A stretch of 64,000 bases of DNA from an uncultured Eubacteriales bacterium (GTDB lineage: Bacteria; Bacillota; Clostridia; Saccharofermentanales; Saccharofermentanaceae): positions 1 to 64,000 of the forward strand of contig OMWK01000008.1 of assembly GCA_900314745.1 (NCBI GenBank), in the 5' to 3' direction. The notes below the pieces were generated by a model. It saw only the letters and a program-made list of their open reading frames with translations, searched no databases and was not told the origin of the DNA. The first letter of the stretch is position 1, and the number at the start of each line of letters is the position of its first letter. The translations under genes and the position numbers were made by a program. This document shows, one piece after another, positions 7,852 through 17,282 of this stretch.

Positions 7852-10800
7852 ATGCCGCTTGATAAAAGTATAAGGAAAGTTCTTGTTATAGGTTCGGGCC
7901 CGATTGTTATAGGTCAGGCAGCCGAGTTCGACTACGCCGGTACACAGGCATGCCGCGCATTGAGACAGGACGGCATCGAGATCGTTCTTATCAACTCCAA
8001 CCCGGCTACGATTATGACCGATAAGTCCATGGCGGATAAGATCTACCTCGAGCCTCTGACGCTTACCACGGTGAAGCGTGTCATCGAGACAGAGAAGCCT
8101 GACTCGATCCTGTCGGGTCTTGGCGGACAGACGGCGCTTACTCTCTGCATGGAACTCGCGAAATGCGGCTTCCTCACGGAGCACAACGTAAAGCTACTGG
8201 GCTCGTCTCCTGAGTGTATCGACAAGGCTGAGGACCGCCAGATATTCAAGGACACGATGGAGTCCATAGGTCAGCCCGTAATTCCTTCGAAGGTTGTAAA
8301 CACGGTGGAAGATGCGATGGATTTTGCGGAGGAGATAGGTCTTCCCGTAATCATCCGTCCTGCATTTACACTGGGCGGCACAGGCGGCGGTATCGCATAT
8401 ACGAAGGAAGAACTCCACGAGACTGCGAGAACCGGTCTTGCGGCAAGCCCGATAACACAGATCCTTGTTGAGAAGTGCATCTCCGGCTGGAAGGAGATCG
8501 AGTTTGAGGTTATCCGCGACAAAGCGGGAAACACGGTCACGGTCTGCTCGATGGAGAACATGGATCCCGTAGGCGTTCACACGGGTGATTCGATAGTCAT
8601 CGCACCTGCGGTTACGCTCTCCGACAAGGAGTACCAGATGCTCCGCTCGGCTTCACTTAAGATCATCGAGGCATTGGGTGTTGAAGGCGGATGTAACTGT
8701 CAGTTCGCGCTCGAGCCTAATTCGTTCGAGTATGCGGTAATCGAGGTTAACCCCCGTGTATCGAGATCCTCTGCGCTCGCTTCCAAGGCTACGGGTTACC
8801 CGATAGCGAAGGTTGCAACCAAGATTGCACTGGGATACAGACTGGATGAGATCAAGAATGCCGTAACAGGCAACACATACGCCGCTTTCGAGCCGGCTCT
8901 CGACTACGTTGCAGTTAAGTTCCCGAAGTGGCCTTTCGACAAGTTCGTATATGCGAAGAGAGACCTCGGCACGCAGATGAAGGCGACGGGTGAGGTGATG
9001 GCCATCTCCGATACCTTCGAGTCCGCTCTCATGAAGGCGGTAAGAGGAGCAGAGATCTCCGCTGACCGCGTCAGGATAAAGAAGATGGAGGAGCTTACCC
9101 TCGAGCAGATCGAGGAGGGTTATGCACGTCCGACGGACGAGAGGCTTTTCTTCATCGGAGAGGCTCTCTACAGGGGCGTCACACCCGAGAAGATCCACGA
9201 AGTGACAAAGATCGACATGTGGTTCCTCGACAAGGTTAATAATCTTGTTAACTACGAGAAGAAGATCGAGGGCAGGGCTGTATCCTCTGACGAGTATGTC
9301 GAGGGTAAGAAGCTCGGATTTACTGACCGCACGATCGAGAAGATTACGGGAAATAAGCTCGCACCCGAGTCGAAGCTTAATCCCGTTTACAAGATGGTTG
9401 ATACCTGCGCAGGAGAGTTCGCCGCCACGACACCTTATTTCTACGGCATCTATCATATGCCGGGAGAAGGCGCCGAGAACGAGGCTGATCTGAAGTTCGA
9501 GCCCGAGGAAGAGCGTGAGAAGAAGACGATCATAGTAATCGGCTCAGGTCCTATCCGTATAGGTCAGGGCATCGAGTTTGACTACGCCGCGGTTCACTGC
9601 GTGCATGCACTGCAGGAGCTGGGCTTCAGGGTCGTTATCATCAACAACAACCCCGAGACCGTATCGACTGACTTCGACACAGGCGACAGGCTCTACTTCG
9701 AGCCTCTGGATCCCGAGGACGTAATGAACATCATAAGGCAGGAGAATCCTTACGGTGTCGTCGTCGCATTCGGAGGACAGACGGCCATCAAGCTTACGAA
9801 GACGCTTGCTGCAAATAACATCAACATCATCGGAACTTCCGCTGATTCTATCGACATGGCTGAGGACAGGGAGCGCTTCGATGAGCTCCTCGAGAATCTC
9901 GGAATTGCGCGTCCGAAGGGCTTCTCCGTCCTGACTCTGGAGGAGGCTCTCGAGGCTACTTCCAAGATCGGATATCCGGTGCTTCTGAGACCTTCGTACG
10001 TACTCGGAGGCCAGAACATGATCATCGCCTTCGACGATGAGGATGTTAATGAGTACATGAAGATAATCCTCTCGCAGGGTATCGAGAACCCCGTACTCAT
10101 CGATAAGTACATTCAGGGAAGGGAGATCGAGGTCGATGCGATCTACGACGGCAAGGATGTCCTCATCCCGGGCATCATGGAGCACGTCGAGCGTACGGGA
10201 ATACACTCAGGTGACTCGATCGCCATCTACCCTGCAAAGCACATCTACGACAATATGGCGAAGAAGCTTGTCGACACAACGAAAGCCCTCTGCGAAGGCC
10301 TGAACTCCACGGGTATCGTCAACATCCAGTACATCGTTAAGGATGAGCGCATATACGTCATTGAGGTTAACCCGAGAGCATCGAGGACCGTACCCTACAT
10401 GAGCAAGGTTACGGGTGTCCCGATGGTCGATGTCGCGATAGACGTATCTCTCGGCACAAAGCTTGCAGACATGGATTACGGTACAGGAATCTACAGACAG
10501 TCTCCTTACACGGCTGTAAAGGTGCCTGTGTTCTCTTTCGAGAAGCTCACAGACGTAGATACGCAGCTTGGACCTGAAATGAAGTCCACGGGTGAGGTCT
10601 TAGGTGTCGGACGTAACCTCTCCGAGGCACTGTACAAGGGACTCGTTGCAGCAGGATACAAGATGTACAAGAACGGCGGCGTATTCATTACCGTCCGTGA
10701 TTCCGATAAGAACGAGATCGTAGAGATCGCCAAGAAGTTCGATACGCTGGGATTCTCGCTGTATGCCACTTCCGGTACCGCCAAGGTCCTCGAGGAGTCC

Positions 10801-11928
10801 GGCATGAAGGTAACCGAAGTTAAGAAGATCCACGAGTCTCCTGACGACAATACGATCTCCCTGCTCGAGAGCGGCAAGATAAGCTACATCATATCCACAT
10901 CCAAGAGAGGAAGGATCCCCGCAAGAGATTCAGTTAAGCTTCGAAGACGTGCAGTCATGCTCGGAATCCCCTGCCTTACTGCTCTTGATACCGCGGACGC
11001 TCTAGCCGACTCGCTGATGTCCAGATATTCCGAGATCAACACCGAGCTTGTCGACATCAACAACATGAGAGAGAGAAGGAAGGTAGTTGAGTTTACCAAG
11101 ATGCAGGGCATTGGAAATGACTACATCTATATCGACTGCTTCGAGAAGATGGTATCTTCGCCCGAGTCCCTGTCCGTCTACATGTCCGACCGCCACTTCG
11201 GTGTCGGCGGTGACGGTATCGTTCTGATCGCACCTTCAAGAGTCGCCGATGCGAGGATGATCATGTATAACCTCGACGGTTCCGAAGGCAACATGTGCGG
11301 CAATGCGATCCGCTGCGTCGGTAAGTATATGTACGACGTAAGAGGCCATAAGAAGAGGCACATGACCATTGAGACCAGAAGCGGCATCAAGAAGCTCGAG
11401 CTTCTGACTTTGGCCGATGAAGTCGTAAGAGTCAAGGTCGACATGGGCGATGCGATACTGGATCCCACGAAGATCCCCGTAAAGCTCGAGCCCGACTGCG
11501 AAGGCCAGGTTGTTAACCGCCCCGTCAGCATCGACGGACAGGAATACAAGATCACCTGTGTGTCCATGGGTAATCCGCATGCCGTTGTGTTTACGGATCT
11601 TGTTGACGTCATTGACATCGAGAAGGTCGGACCGAAGTTCGAGTTCGATGAGATCTTCCCCGAGAGAGTTAACACGGAGTTCGTTAAGATCATCGATGAC
11701 CATACTATCAAGATGAGAGTATGGGAGAGAGGCTCCGGCGAGACGATGGCCTGCGGTACGGGAGCATGTGCAGCCGCAGTAGCTTCTGTGCTCAACGGTT
11801 ACTGCCCGAAGAACGAGGATATCCGCGTAATCCTGAAGGGCGGAGATCTCGTCATCAGATATACGGATGAGACGGTTTACATGACAGGCAACTGCGCCAA
11901 GGTCTTCGAAGGAAGAATGGAAATCTGA
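7852..11928 (+). CDS. carB-dapF: Carbamoyl-phosphate synthase large chain fused to diaminopimelate epimerase (CarB-DapF)
   Basis: Residues 1 to about 1063 are a full CarB: two ATP-grasp halves (VIGSGPIVIGQAAEFDYAG and VIGSGPIRIGQGIEFDYAA) and a C-terminal MGS-like allosteric domain. Without a stop, residues about 1075-1358 are a full diaminopimelate epimerase, starting VVEFTKMQGIGNDYIYIDC, with both catalytic Cys in GNMCGNAIRC and ACGTGACAAA. CarB makes carbamoyl phosphate; DapF converts LL- to meso-diaminopimelate for peptidoglycan and lysine. The frame runs unbroken through the junction (11041-11110), which codes for the short linker NNMRERRK. An internal ATG at 11065 has no good ribosome binding site, so separate translation of DapF is possible but not supported. 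DapL at 62535 gives the matching upstream step of the pathway. Confidence 0.93.
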   Translation: MPLDKSIRKVLVIGSGPIVIGQAAEFDYAGTQACRALRQDGIEIVLINSNPATIMTDKSMADKIYLEPLTLTTVKRVIETEKPDSILSGLGGQTALTLCMELAKCGFLTEHNVKLLGSSPECIDKAEDRQIFKDTMESIGQPVIPSKVVNTVEDAMDFAEEIGLPVIIRPAFTLGGTGGGIAYTKEELHETARTGLAASPITQILVEKCISGWKEIEFEVIRDKAGNTVTVCSMENMDPVGVHTGDSIVIAPAVTLSDKEYQMLRSASLKIIEALGVEGGCNCQFALEPNSFEYAVIEVNPRVSRSSALASKATGYPIAKVATKIALGYRLDEIKNAVTGNTYAAFEPALDYVAVKFPKWPFDKFVYAKRDLGTQMKATGEVMAISDTFESALMKAVRGAEISADRVRIKKMEELTLEQIEEGYARPTDERLFFIGEALYRGVTPEKIHEVTKIDMWFLDKVNNLVNYEKKIEGRAVSSDEYVEGKKLGFTDRTIEKITGNKLAPESKLNPVYKMVDTCAGEFAATTPYFYGIYHMPGEGAENEADLKFEPEEEREKKTIIVIGSGPIRIGQGIEFDYAAVHCVHALQELGFRVVIINNNPETVSTDFDTGDRLYFEPLDPEDVMNIIRQENPYGVVVAFGGQTAIKLTKTLAANNINIIGTSADSIDMAEDRERFDELLENLGIARPKGFSVLTLEEALEATSKIGYPVLLRPSYVLGGQNMIIAFDDEDVNEYMKIILSQGIENPVLIDKYIQGREIEVDAIYDGKDVLIPGIMEHVERTGIHSGDSIAIYPAKHIYDNMAKKLVDTTKALCEGLNSTGIVNIQYIVKDERIYVIEVNPRASRTVPYMSKVTGVPMVDVAIDVSLGTKLADMDYGTGIYRQSPYTAVKVPVFSFEKLTDVDTQLGPEMKSTGEVLGVGRNLSEALYKGLVAAGYKMYKNGGVFITVRDSDKNEIVEIAKKFDTLGFSLYATSGTAKVLEESGMKVTEVKKIHESPDDNTISLLESGKISYIISTSKRGRIPARDSVKLRRRAVMLGIPCLTALDTADALADSLMSRYSEINTELVDINNMRERRKVVEFTKMQGIGNDYIYIDCFEKMVSSPESLSVYMSDRHFGVGGDGIVLIAPSRVADARMIMYNLDGSEGNMCGNAIRCVGKYMYDVRGHKKRHMTIETRSGIKKLELLTLADEVVRVKVDMGDAILDPTKIPVKLEPDCEGQVVNRPVSIDGQEYKITCVSMGNPHAVVFTDLVDVIDIEKVGPKFEFDEIFPERVNTEFVKIIDDHTIKMRVWERGSGETMACGTGACAAAVASVLNGYCPKNEDIRVILKGGDLVIRYTDETVYMTGNCAKVFEGRMEI

Positions 11929-11949
11929 TTATATTCTGATTTATAAGAT

Positions 11950-12618
11950 TTACTCTAAAGCTTCTGCATTAAGCAGGAGCTTTATTGTTTTGGCCAGAGT
12001 ATTGAACAGCGGGCGTGGTCTGCACTCACCCATCGGACTGCTTTGATAGCAGGCTCCTATTATACAGTTCATCTGTATGCCGCTGTAGGAGGCGGCGATG
12101 AATCTTACGATGTCTTCTATAGGCATCACCGGATGGATCTTACCTTCCGCGCATGCTTTGCCGAGCATCTGTCCCGTAAGATTAGTAAGATGCTCGAGAT
12201 TACCTTCCGATTTGATCCCGCCTAGTATCTTCGCGGTTCTCTCAGGCTCATTGACCGCCATGACCGACAGGTCGAAGTTGATCTTCTGTATGTCCATCAG
12301 CTGCTCTTCCATACGGTCTGCGAGCATATTGCAGATCCTGTCTGTTGTCTGTCCGACAGTAAGATTAGAGTCGTTACTTAATATCTCGTCGGTCTGGTCT
12401 GTTATCGAATAGCTCTCCCTCATGTCGAGTATCATTGCGCGGAAGATGTCATCTATGTCTTCGAAGTATCTGTATATCCCGCCCTGAGCCATTCCGGTCT
12501 CTTTGATAATGTCTGTCATCGTGACCATGCTGACGGGCTTTCGAAGGCAGAGATTATGAGCGGCAGTGATTATCTCGCGGCGCCTGTTGGCTATGTACTC
12601 TTCTGAAACTCGCGGCAT
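11950..12618 (-). CDS. TetR-family transcriptional repressor
   Basis: This 222-residue protein has a TetR helix-turn-helix at residues about 12-60 (REIITAAHNLCLRKPVSMVT, then GMAQGGIYRYFEDIDDIF) and a variable ligand-binding C-terminal domain. It is the second gene of an operon with the esterase; the upstream stop and its ATG lie one base apart and AAGGAGGG precedes the ATG. A perfect palindrome overlapping the operon's -10 box (13744-13765) is its likely operator, so it should repress itself and the esterase. The inducer is unknown. Confidence 0.9.
   Translation of the reverse strand: MPRVSEEYIANRRREIITAAHNLCLRKPVSMVTMTDIIKETGMAQGGIYRYFEDIDDIFRAMILDMRESYSITDQTDEILSNDSNLTVGQTTDRICNMLADRMEEQLMDIQKINFDLSVMAVNEPERTAKILGGIKSEGNLEHLTNLTGQMLGKACAEGKIHPVMPIEDIVRFIAASYSGIQMNCIIGACYQSSPMGECRPRPLFNTLAKTIKLLLNAEALE
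11957..11991 (+). terminator. Terminator of the carA-carB-dapF operon
   Basis: AAAGCT and AGCTTT plus CTGC and GCAG form a stem with one mismatched pair around ATTAA, followed on the plus strand by a T-rich tail (ATTGTTTT). It lies inside the last codons of the convergent tetR gene; on the minus strand no T tract follows. Confidence 0.65.
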
Positions 12619-12619
12619 A

Positions 12620-13726
12620 TCACGCCCTCCTTATAAAGCCCTGGCCTTCCGGGCAGAAGACTTCCTCCGGGCTTCCCTTAAGGTATCTTCCGAAGAAGGT
12701 CGTATGTATCCTGCAAAGGTTCTCGTGTAGAACTGAAGGCGGCATTTTGCCGACGACGGCGCTCACGGGAACGAAGAACTTCAGGTCACAGAAGCCGTGA
12801 TGCTGCATGCCCCTGAATACTTCCCAGAAGAAGGGGGCATCAGTGTTAAGTGCAGCCTGAACCGAGACGTTTACATTGTTCTCACAGTTGATCTGATAGA
12901 AAGGCTTCTTCATCACCATGCCGTCGTATCTTCCTACCAGGATGCCGTCGAGATTGATGCCTGCAGTAAACTGATCGTCGTGCCGGCACATGTAGTAAGC
13001 GGTGGCGCCTCCCATGGAGTGTCCCGTGATGCCGATGCCGTGAGTAAGATCTATCCTGTCCCCGAATCTTCTAATTGCTTCATCGGTTATAGTGCGCACA
13101 TCTAAAGCGCGCTCATCGAGGTATCCTGTAAGGAAGCTGTAGTATTTATCCTGAAGGATCTTGAACTTCCTCCCGAGCTCCTCGTTGCTGCTTCTTCTGT
13201 CGCTGCAAAATCTTAAGGTCGCAGCTGCACCCATAACGAAAGGCTGATACGTCTTCGTATTAAGAGACTTATCAAAAAAGTCGACGCTGCCGTCATCGTA
13301 TTCGTTCGCAGCCGCATCGTGAGCGTGCCCCACGGCGAGTAAGTTGTATCCCTGCGAGGCGAGTTCCGAGCAAAGAAAGTGATTTGCTTCCGCGTATGCG
13401 CCCATCCCGTGGCTGTAGATGATAAGCGGGAACTTACCCGGGGCAGGGGAGGCGTCGCGGAAGTATTCGCCTTTAAGAGGCTCCTTTATCTTCACATGAA
13501 AAGCTCTCGAAAGGCCTTCGCAAAGCGCCGGAGACAGCACATAGTCCTGCGGAACGCCGGCGGTATCGGAGGGTAAAACGGGGTAGTAGAGTCTCCCTCT
13601 TATGTGTCTTCCTTTGCTTCCCTTATTGGGACCGATGGTCTCGGTCCTGTCGCTGTCATATATGGAGAAGACAGTCGTTCCGACTTTGTACTCACCCTGC
13701 GGTGACGGCAGTTTTACATCCTTCAT
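12620..13726 (-). CDS. Alpha/beta hydrolase (PAF-acetylhydrolase-like esterase)
   Basis: A serine hydrolase of 368 residues. The nucleophile elbow reads GITGHSMGGATAYY and an oxyanion-type loop reads IYSHGMGAYAEANHF. The arrangement resembles bacterial platelet-activating-factor acetylhydrolase or dienelactone-hydrolase-like esterases; no signal peptide is seen. I place the start at 13726 (MKDVKLPSPQ), with GAGG six bases upstream. An in-frame ATG at 13762 lies inside the operator next to the -10 box and cannot be in the transcript. It is co-transcribed with tetR, so it probably acts on the compound that TetR senses. Confidence 0.83.
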   Translation of the reverse strand: MKDVKLPSPQGEYKVGTTVFSIYDSDRTETIGPNKGSKGRHIRGRLYYPVLPSDTAGVPQDYVLSPALCEGLSRAFHVKIKEPLKGEYFRDASPAPGKFPLIIYSHGMGAYAEANHFLCSELASQGYNLLAVGHAHDAAANEYDDGSVDFFDKSLNTKTYQPFVMGAAATLRFCSDRRSSNEELGRKFKILQDKYYSFLTGYLDERALDVRTITDEAIRRFGDRIDLTHGIGITGHSMGGATAYYMCRHDDQFTAGINLDGILVGRYDGMVMKKPFYQINCENNVNVSVQAALNTDAPFFWEVFRGMQHHGFCDLKFFVPVSAVVGKMPPSVLHENLCRIHTTFFGRYLKGSPEEVFCPEGQGFIRRA

Positions 13727-13743
13727 CCGGTACCTCGCTTGTA

Positions 13744-13765
13744 AAAATGAAAGTAGTTTCATTTT
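13744..13765. promoter_or_regulatory. Probable TetR operator
   Basis: A perfect inverted repeat: AAAATGAAA and TTTCATTTT around GTAG. It overlaps the -10 box of the esterase-tetR promoter, where a bound TetR dimer would block RNA polymerase. Confidence 0.8.
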
Positions 13766-13789
13766 AGATGCGCGAATGGCTTATGTCAA
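13761..13789 (-). promoter_or_regulatory. Promoter of the esterase-tetR operon
   Basis: On the minus strand a perfect TTGACA (13784-13789) and TAAAAT (13761-13766) are spaced by 17 bases. The predicted start lies near 13754, inside the operator. Confidence 0.85.
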
Positions 13790-13803
13790 CTGCAGGCCAT
13801 AAA

Positions 13804-13812
13804 TGATATAAT
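13804..13812 (+). promoter_or_regulatory. fhs promoter, extended -10
   Basis: TGATATAAT is a consensus extended -10. No good -35 box is seen; the region 17 bases upstream is taken by the -35 box of the divergent promoter. A leader of about 30 bases leads to the fhs ribosome binding site. Confidence 0.6.
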
Positions 13813-13846
13813 AGTCTATCTATTTTCTAGATTGGAAGAGGATACT

Positions 13847-15520
13847 ATGTTAAGCGATATTGAAATAGCTGAGCAGGCAACACTTGATCCTATTGCGGAT
13901 ATAGCGGCAAAGGTCGGACTTGATTCCGATGAACTCGAGTTCTACGGCAAGTACAAGGCCAAGATACCTCTGAGTGCGATTAAGAGCAGGGCGGACAGGA
14001 AGTCCGGCAAGCTCATTCTTGTTACTGCGATGAATCCTACTCCGGCAGGAGAAGGCAAGACCACCGTAAGCATCGGCCTGGCGCAGGCTATCAGCAAGCT
14101 TGACAGAAGCGTAATGCTCGCATTGAGGGAGCCCTCATTAGGTCCCGTATTCGGTATCAAGGGCGGAGCTGCAGGCGGCGGATATTCGCAGGTTCTGCCG
14201 ATGGAGGATATCAACCTTCACTTCACGGGTGACCTTCACGCCATTACATCAGCTAACAATCTGCTCGCTGCCATGATCGATAACCATATCTATCAGGGCA
14301 ACGAACTTCGCATAGACAAGGACAGAGTCCTATGGAAGCGCTGTATGGACATGAACGACCGTGCTCTCCGTTCGATTAAGGTCGGCGTTGGCGGCGGTAC
14401 GAACGGCGTCGAGAGAGACGAATCCTTCTCGATCACGGCTGCGTCCGAAGTCATGGCAGTGCTCTGCCTTTCCGAGGATGAGGCTGATCTTAAGAAGAGA
14501 CTCGGCGACATAGTAATCGCCTATGATCTCGACGGCAATATCGTCAAGGCGAAGGACATCAAGGCTGAAGGTGCCATGGCGGTACTTCTTAAGGATGCCA
14601 TTAACCCCAACCTCGTGCAGTCCATCGAGCATGTTCCCGCTCTTGTTCACGGCGGGCCTTTCGCGAATATCTCTCATGGATGCAATACCGTAATCGCCAC
14701 CAAGGCCGCGATGAAGCTCTCCGACATAACCATCACCGAGGCGGGCTTCGGTGCCGACTTGGGCGCATTCAAGTTCCTCGACATCAAGTGCAGGAAGGCG
14801 GGCATCTGGCCTGATGCATGTGTCATCGTATCAACAATAAGATCGCTGAAGTACAATGCGGGAATTCCCAAGGAGGAGCTGACTGTTCCTAACGTACAGA
14901 AGGTAACCGAAGGATTCTCGAATCTCAGTAAGCATATAGAGAACATGAAGGCCATGGGTCTTCCTGTCATAGTTACATCGAACAGATTCCCTTCCGATAC
15001 GGATGAGGAGATCGCCGAGCTTAAGAGGCTCTGCGAGGAGTGCGGCGCATCCTATGCTCCCGCCGAGATTTATGCAAGAGGCGGTGAGGGCGGCATTGAG
15101 CTCGCGAAGAAGGTTCTCGATGTTCTCGATTCCGGCAATGAGACGAGCCCCAAGTTCATTTACGATCTGAATGATTCGGTCGAGGATAAGATCAGGGCTG
15201 TTGCAACGAAGATATACGGAGCAAAGGATGTCGACATCCTTCCTGAAGCAAAGGAACTCATCGAAGGATTCGAGAAGGCGGGATACGGAAATCTTCCCAT
15301 CTGCGTTGCCAAGACACAGTATTCTCTGTCCGATGATCCCAAGCTTCTCGGACGTCCTGAAGGTTTTACCCTTACGGTAAGAGAAGCGCGTCTTGCTGCA
15401 GGTGCAGGCTACATTGTTCTTCTCACGGGAAAGATCATGACGATGCCGGGACTTCCCAAGGCTCCCGCAGCTTTGAAGATCGATATCGACTCTGACGGTG
15501 TGGTACACGGCCTGTTCTGA
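13847..15520 (+). CDS. fhs: Formate-tetrahydrofolate ligase
   Basis: This cytoplasmic enzyme makes 10-formyl-tetrahydrofolate from formate, ATP and tetrahydrofolate, feeding purine synthesis or the acetyl-CoA pathway. The P-loop-like motif is [15 protein letters not shown], followed by [20 protein letters not shown]. The 557 residues match the family length. I chose the ATG at 13847, with GAAGAGGA just upstream, over a TTG at 13832 that lies before this site. The next gene starts inside its stop codon (TGATG), so they are coupled. Confidence 0.96.
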   Translation: MLSDIEIAEQATLDPIADIAAKVGLDSDELEFYGKYKAKIPLSAIKSRADRKSGKLILVTAMNPTPAGEGKTTVSIGLAQAISKLDRSVMLALREPSLGPVFGIKGGAAGGGYSQVLPMEDINLHFTGDLHAITSANNLLAAMIDNHIYQGNELRIDKDRVLWKRCMDMNDRALRSIKVGVGGGTNGVERDESFSITAASEVMAVLCLSEDEADLKKRLGDIVIAYDLDGNIVKAKDIKAEGAMAVLLKDAINPNLVQSIEHVPALVHGGPFANISHGCNTVIATKAAMKLSDITITEAGFGADLGAFKFLDIKCRKAGIWPDACVIVSTIRSLKYNAGIPKEELTVPNVQKVTEGFSNLSKHIENMKAMGLPVIVTSNRFPSDTDEEIAELKRLCEECGASYAPAEIYARGGEGGIELAKKVLDVLDSGNETSPKFIYDLNDSVEDKIRAVATKIYGAKDVDILPEAKELIEGFEKAGYGNLPICVAKTQYSLSDDPKLLGRPEGFTLTVREARLAAGAGYIVLLTGKIMTMPGLPKAPAALKIDIDSDGVVHGLF

Positions 15521-16764
15521 TGAGACGCGGGCAGTATCCCAATCCGACATTCCTCAATAAAGCCGAGGGCATTAAGAAAGAGCGTCATACCAAGACGATT
15601 ATTGCTGTGGCAATAGTTGTGTTTGTCGCGCTCACGGCCCTGTTCATAAGGATCGGCGCGAATATGCAGAGGCTCTATGAAGATCAGTATCCGGATCTGG
15701 TAGGGGCTGCCACTGCAGCGACCACCACGATAGTCATAGAGCGTCCCGAATATACTTCGACTCTTCCTTCGAGGGGGATGACGGATGAGACAGGGGAAAC
15801 CGAGCCTGAAGAAGAGATCCTCGCTCCTGTTATCGTTACCGAGACCACTGTGGAGACGGTCGACGTGACCGACCTGTCTGCCGCAGTATTCGTCGAGGAG
15901 GAGCCGTTTTACTTCAGGACATCGTATCCTCTGCAGACCATATCCCACGAGCAGAGGGATGTTCTTCTAGATTACATGAAGCAGGATATTCTGAACTATA
16001 TAGATGCCAATCCGGGCGAGAGGATATGTGTAAGATATGTAAACCTCGATAACGGTGAGACCATAGGTCTTAATGACCTCGACCCGATAGTTCCCGCGGG
16101 TTCCTTCGCTCTTCCTATCGAGATGACCTACTGGCACAGGGTTTCCATGGGATTCGGTTCGCCTGATTATGTTGTTACCTACGACGGTTCGTATGTTCCC
16201 GGGAACAGCTCCGCCATCGCGTCCCTGTATCCTCCGGGAAAGATGTTCTACTTAAGAACGCTCGCCAATCTCGCGGTTACCGAGAATGACGATTACGCGC
16301 TGTCCGTCATCCTCGATAGGTCGAACGGCATAGATACGGTATGGAACTATCTGTCCGGCATCAGCGCTTTTGTGAATTACACCGAAGCTGCAACATACAG
16401 GGATTATTCCAATACTCTGATGAGCGGGGAGGGAAGGACTTCCTGCTACGACATGGCTTCGTATGCCGAAGCTCTTTACTATTCGTATATAAGGGAACCG
16501 GAAGAATTCCAGCCTCTCCTGAACGACCTTTACCATTCAAACATCAGGTCTCCGTTCTCAACGGCCTTCGGTGAGGATGTGCCGGTTCTTCACGTTTCCG
16601 GAAGGAATGAAACGTTCCATGCCTATACCGATATAGCAATCATCGATGCTTCCGAACCGATAGTTCTCATAGTTTACAGCGAGTGTTCATCCCTTGACCG
16701 CGCCCAGACAATACAGGCGGATATAGGAGGATATGTGGCTAATTATCTGGCATCCTGCCACTGA
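15520..16764 (+). CDS. Membrane-anchored beta-lactamase-like protein, probably inactive
   Basis: A cytoplasmic N-terminus and one membrane helix (about residues 26-46) lead to a Thr/Glu-rich stalk and an extracellular class-A beta-lactamase-like domain from about residue 140. The usual catalytic SxxK motif reads PAGSFALP: Ser195 is present but Leu198 replaces the Lys. The SDN- and KTG-type motifs are also not recognisable. This suggests a binding or scaffold role at the cell wall rather than beta-lactam hydrolysis. It overlaps the fhs stop by one base. No relation to folate metabolism is evident. Confidence 0.68.
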   Translation: MRRGQYPNPTFLNKAEGIKKERHTKTIIAVAIVVFVALTALFIRIGANMQRLYEDQYPDLVGAATAATTTIVIERPEYTSTLPSRGMTDETGETEPEEEILAPVIVTETTVETVDVTDLSAAVFVEEEPFYFRTSYPLQTISHEQRDVLLDYMKQDILNYIDANPGERICVRYVNLDNGETIGLNDLDPIVPAGSFALPIEMTYWHRVSMGFGSPDYVVTYDGSYVPGNSSAIASLYPPGKMFYLRTLANLAVTENDDYALSVILDRSNGIDTVWNYLSGISAFVNYTEAATYRDYSNTLMSGEGRTSCYDMASYAEALYYSYIREPEEFQPLLNDLYHSNIRSPFSTAFGEDVPVLHVSGRNETFHAYTDIAIIDASEPIVLIVYSECSSLDRAQTIQADIGGYVANYLASCH

Positions 16765-16849
16765 TACGGCCATATAAGGCCTGTTACGCCTGAAACTACG
16801 AGATTTTGTTGGTATTTAACAAACTACCACAATATATAGGGGTTATTAA

Positions 16850-16878
16850 TTGACAAAAAGTCTTAACACTGTTATCAT
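16850..16878 (+). promoter_or_regulatory. veg promoter
   Basis: A perfect TTGACA (16850-16855) and TATCAT (16873-16878) are 17 bases apart, about 35 bases before the veg ATG. Confidence 0.82.
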
Positions 16879-16913
16879 CTCTTTGGATTTTATTTTTTGG
16901 AGGTAGCTCAAAA

Positions 16914-17183
16914 ATGATCATCAAATCTGATTTGGAGTCATGCCGTTCCAGGCTTCAGTCCATGATCGGAAGTACAGTAAGACTTTCGTCCAATGGCGGC
17001 CGTAAGAGAATTATCGTACACGAGGGTGTTGTCGATAACTGCTATCCCAACGTATTTACGGTAAGATGCCAGCGTGAGTCCGATGGTGAGTTCGAGATCG
17101 TTTCCTACAGCTATATTGATGTTCTGACCAGAGCGGTCAGGATTGCAGTCCCTGCAGAGACAGAGGCAGCAGCAGTAGTCTGA
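16914..17183 (+). CDS. veg: Veg family protein
   Basis: An 89-residue protein with the Veg/DUF1021 signature: GSTVRLSSNGGRKRIIVHEG then VVDNCYPNVFTVR. In Bacillus subtilis Veg is a highly expressed small protein that promotes biofilm matrix production. Here it has a strong promoter and a GGAGGT ribosome binding site and seems to be monocistronic. RemA, another matrix-linked regulator, is encoded at 21963. The function here is inferred from the family. Confidence 0.88.
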   Translation: MIIKSDLESCRSRLQSMIGSTVRLSSNGGRKRIIVHEGVVDNCYPNVFTVRCQRESDGEFEIVSYSYIDVLTRAVRIAVPAETEAAAVV

Positions 17184-17233
17184 GGCAGACAGCCGGCCTT
17201 TGACCGGAAGCGTTATTGATAGTGATTGTTACG

Positions 17234-17259
17234 GCGGCGAAGGTGTCCTTCGCCGCTTT
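17234..17259 (+). terminator. Terminator after veg
   Basis: GCGGCGAAGG and CCTTCGCCGC form a perfect 10-bp stem with a three-base loop. Only three T residues follow at once, then a T-rich stretch, so termination may be partial. Confidence 0.6.
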
Positions 17260-17282
17260 GATATTATCAAAGAGGATATGAG

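Noticed and set aside
8653..10206. Long minus-strand open frames (267 and 220 codons) inside carB
   Set aside because: They are shadows of biased carB codons; no motifs or expression signals support them.
13727..13762. An upstream start (ATG at 13762) for the esterase
   Set aside because: It lies within the operator, next to the -10 box and upstream of the predicted transcription start; the ATG at 13726 has a good ribosome binding site.
14831..15550. A 239-codon minus-strand frame opposite fhs
   Set aside because: Same shadow effect over a conserved gene; no ribosome binding site.
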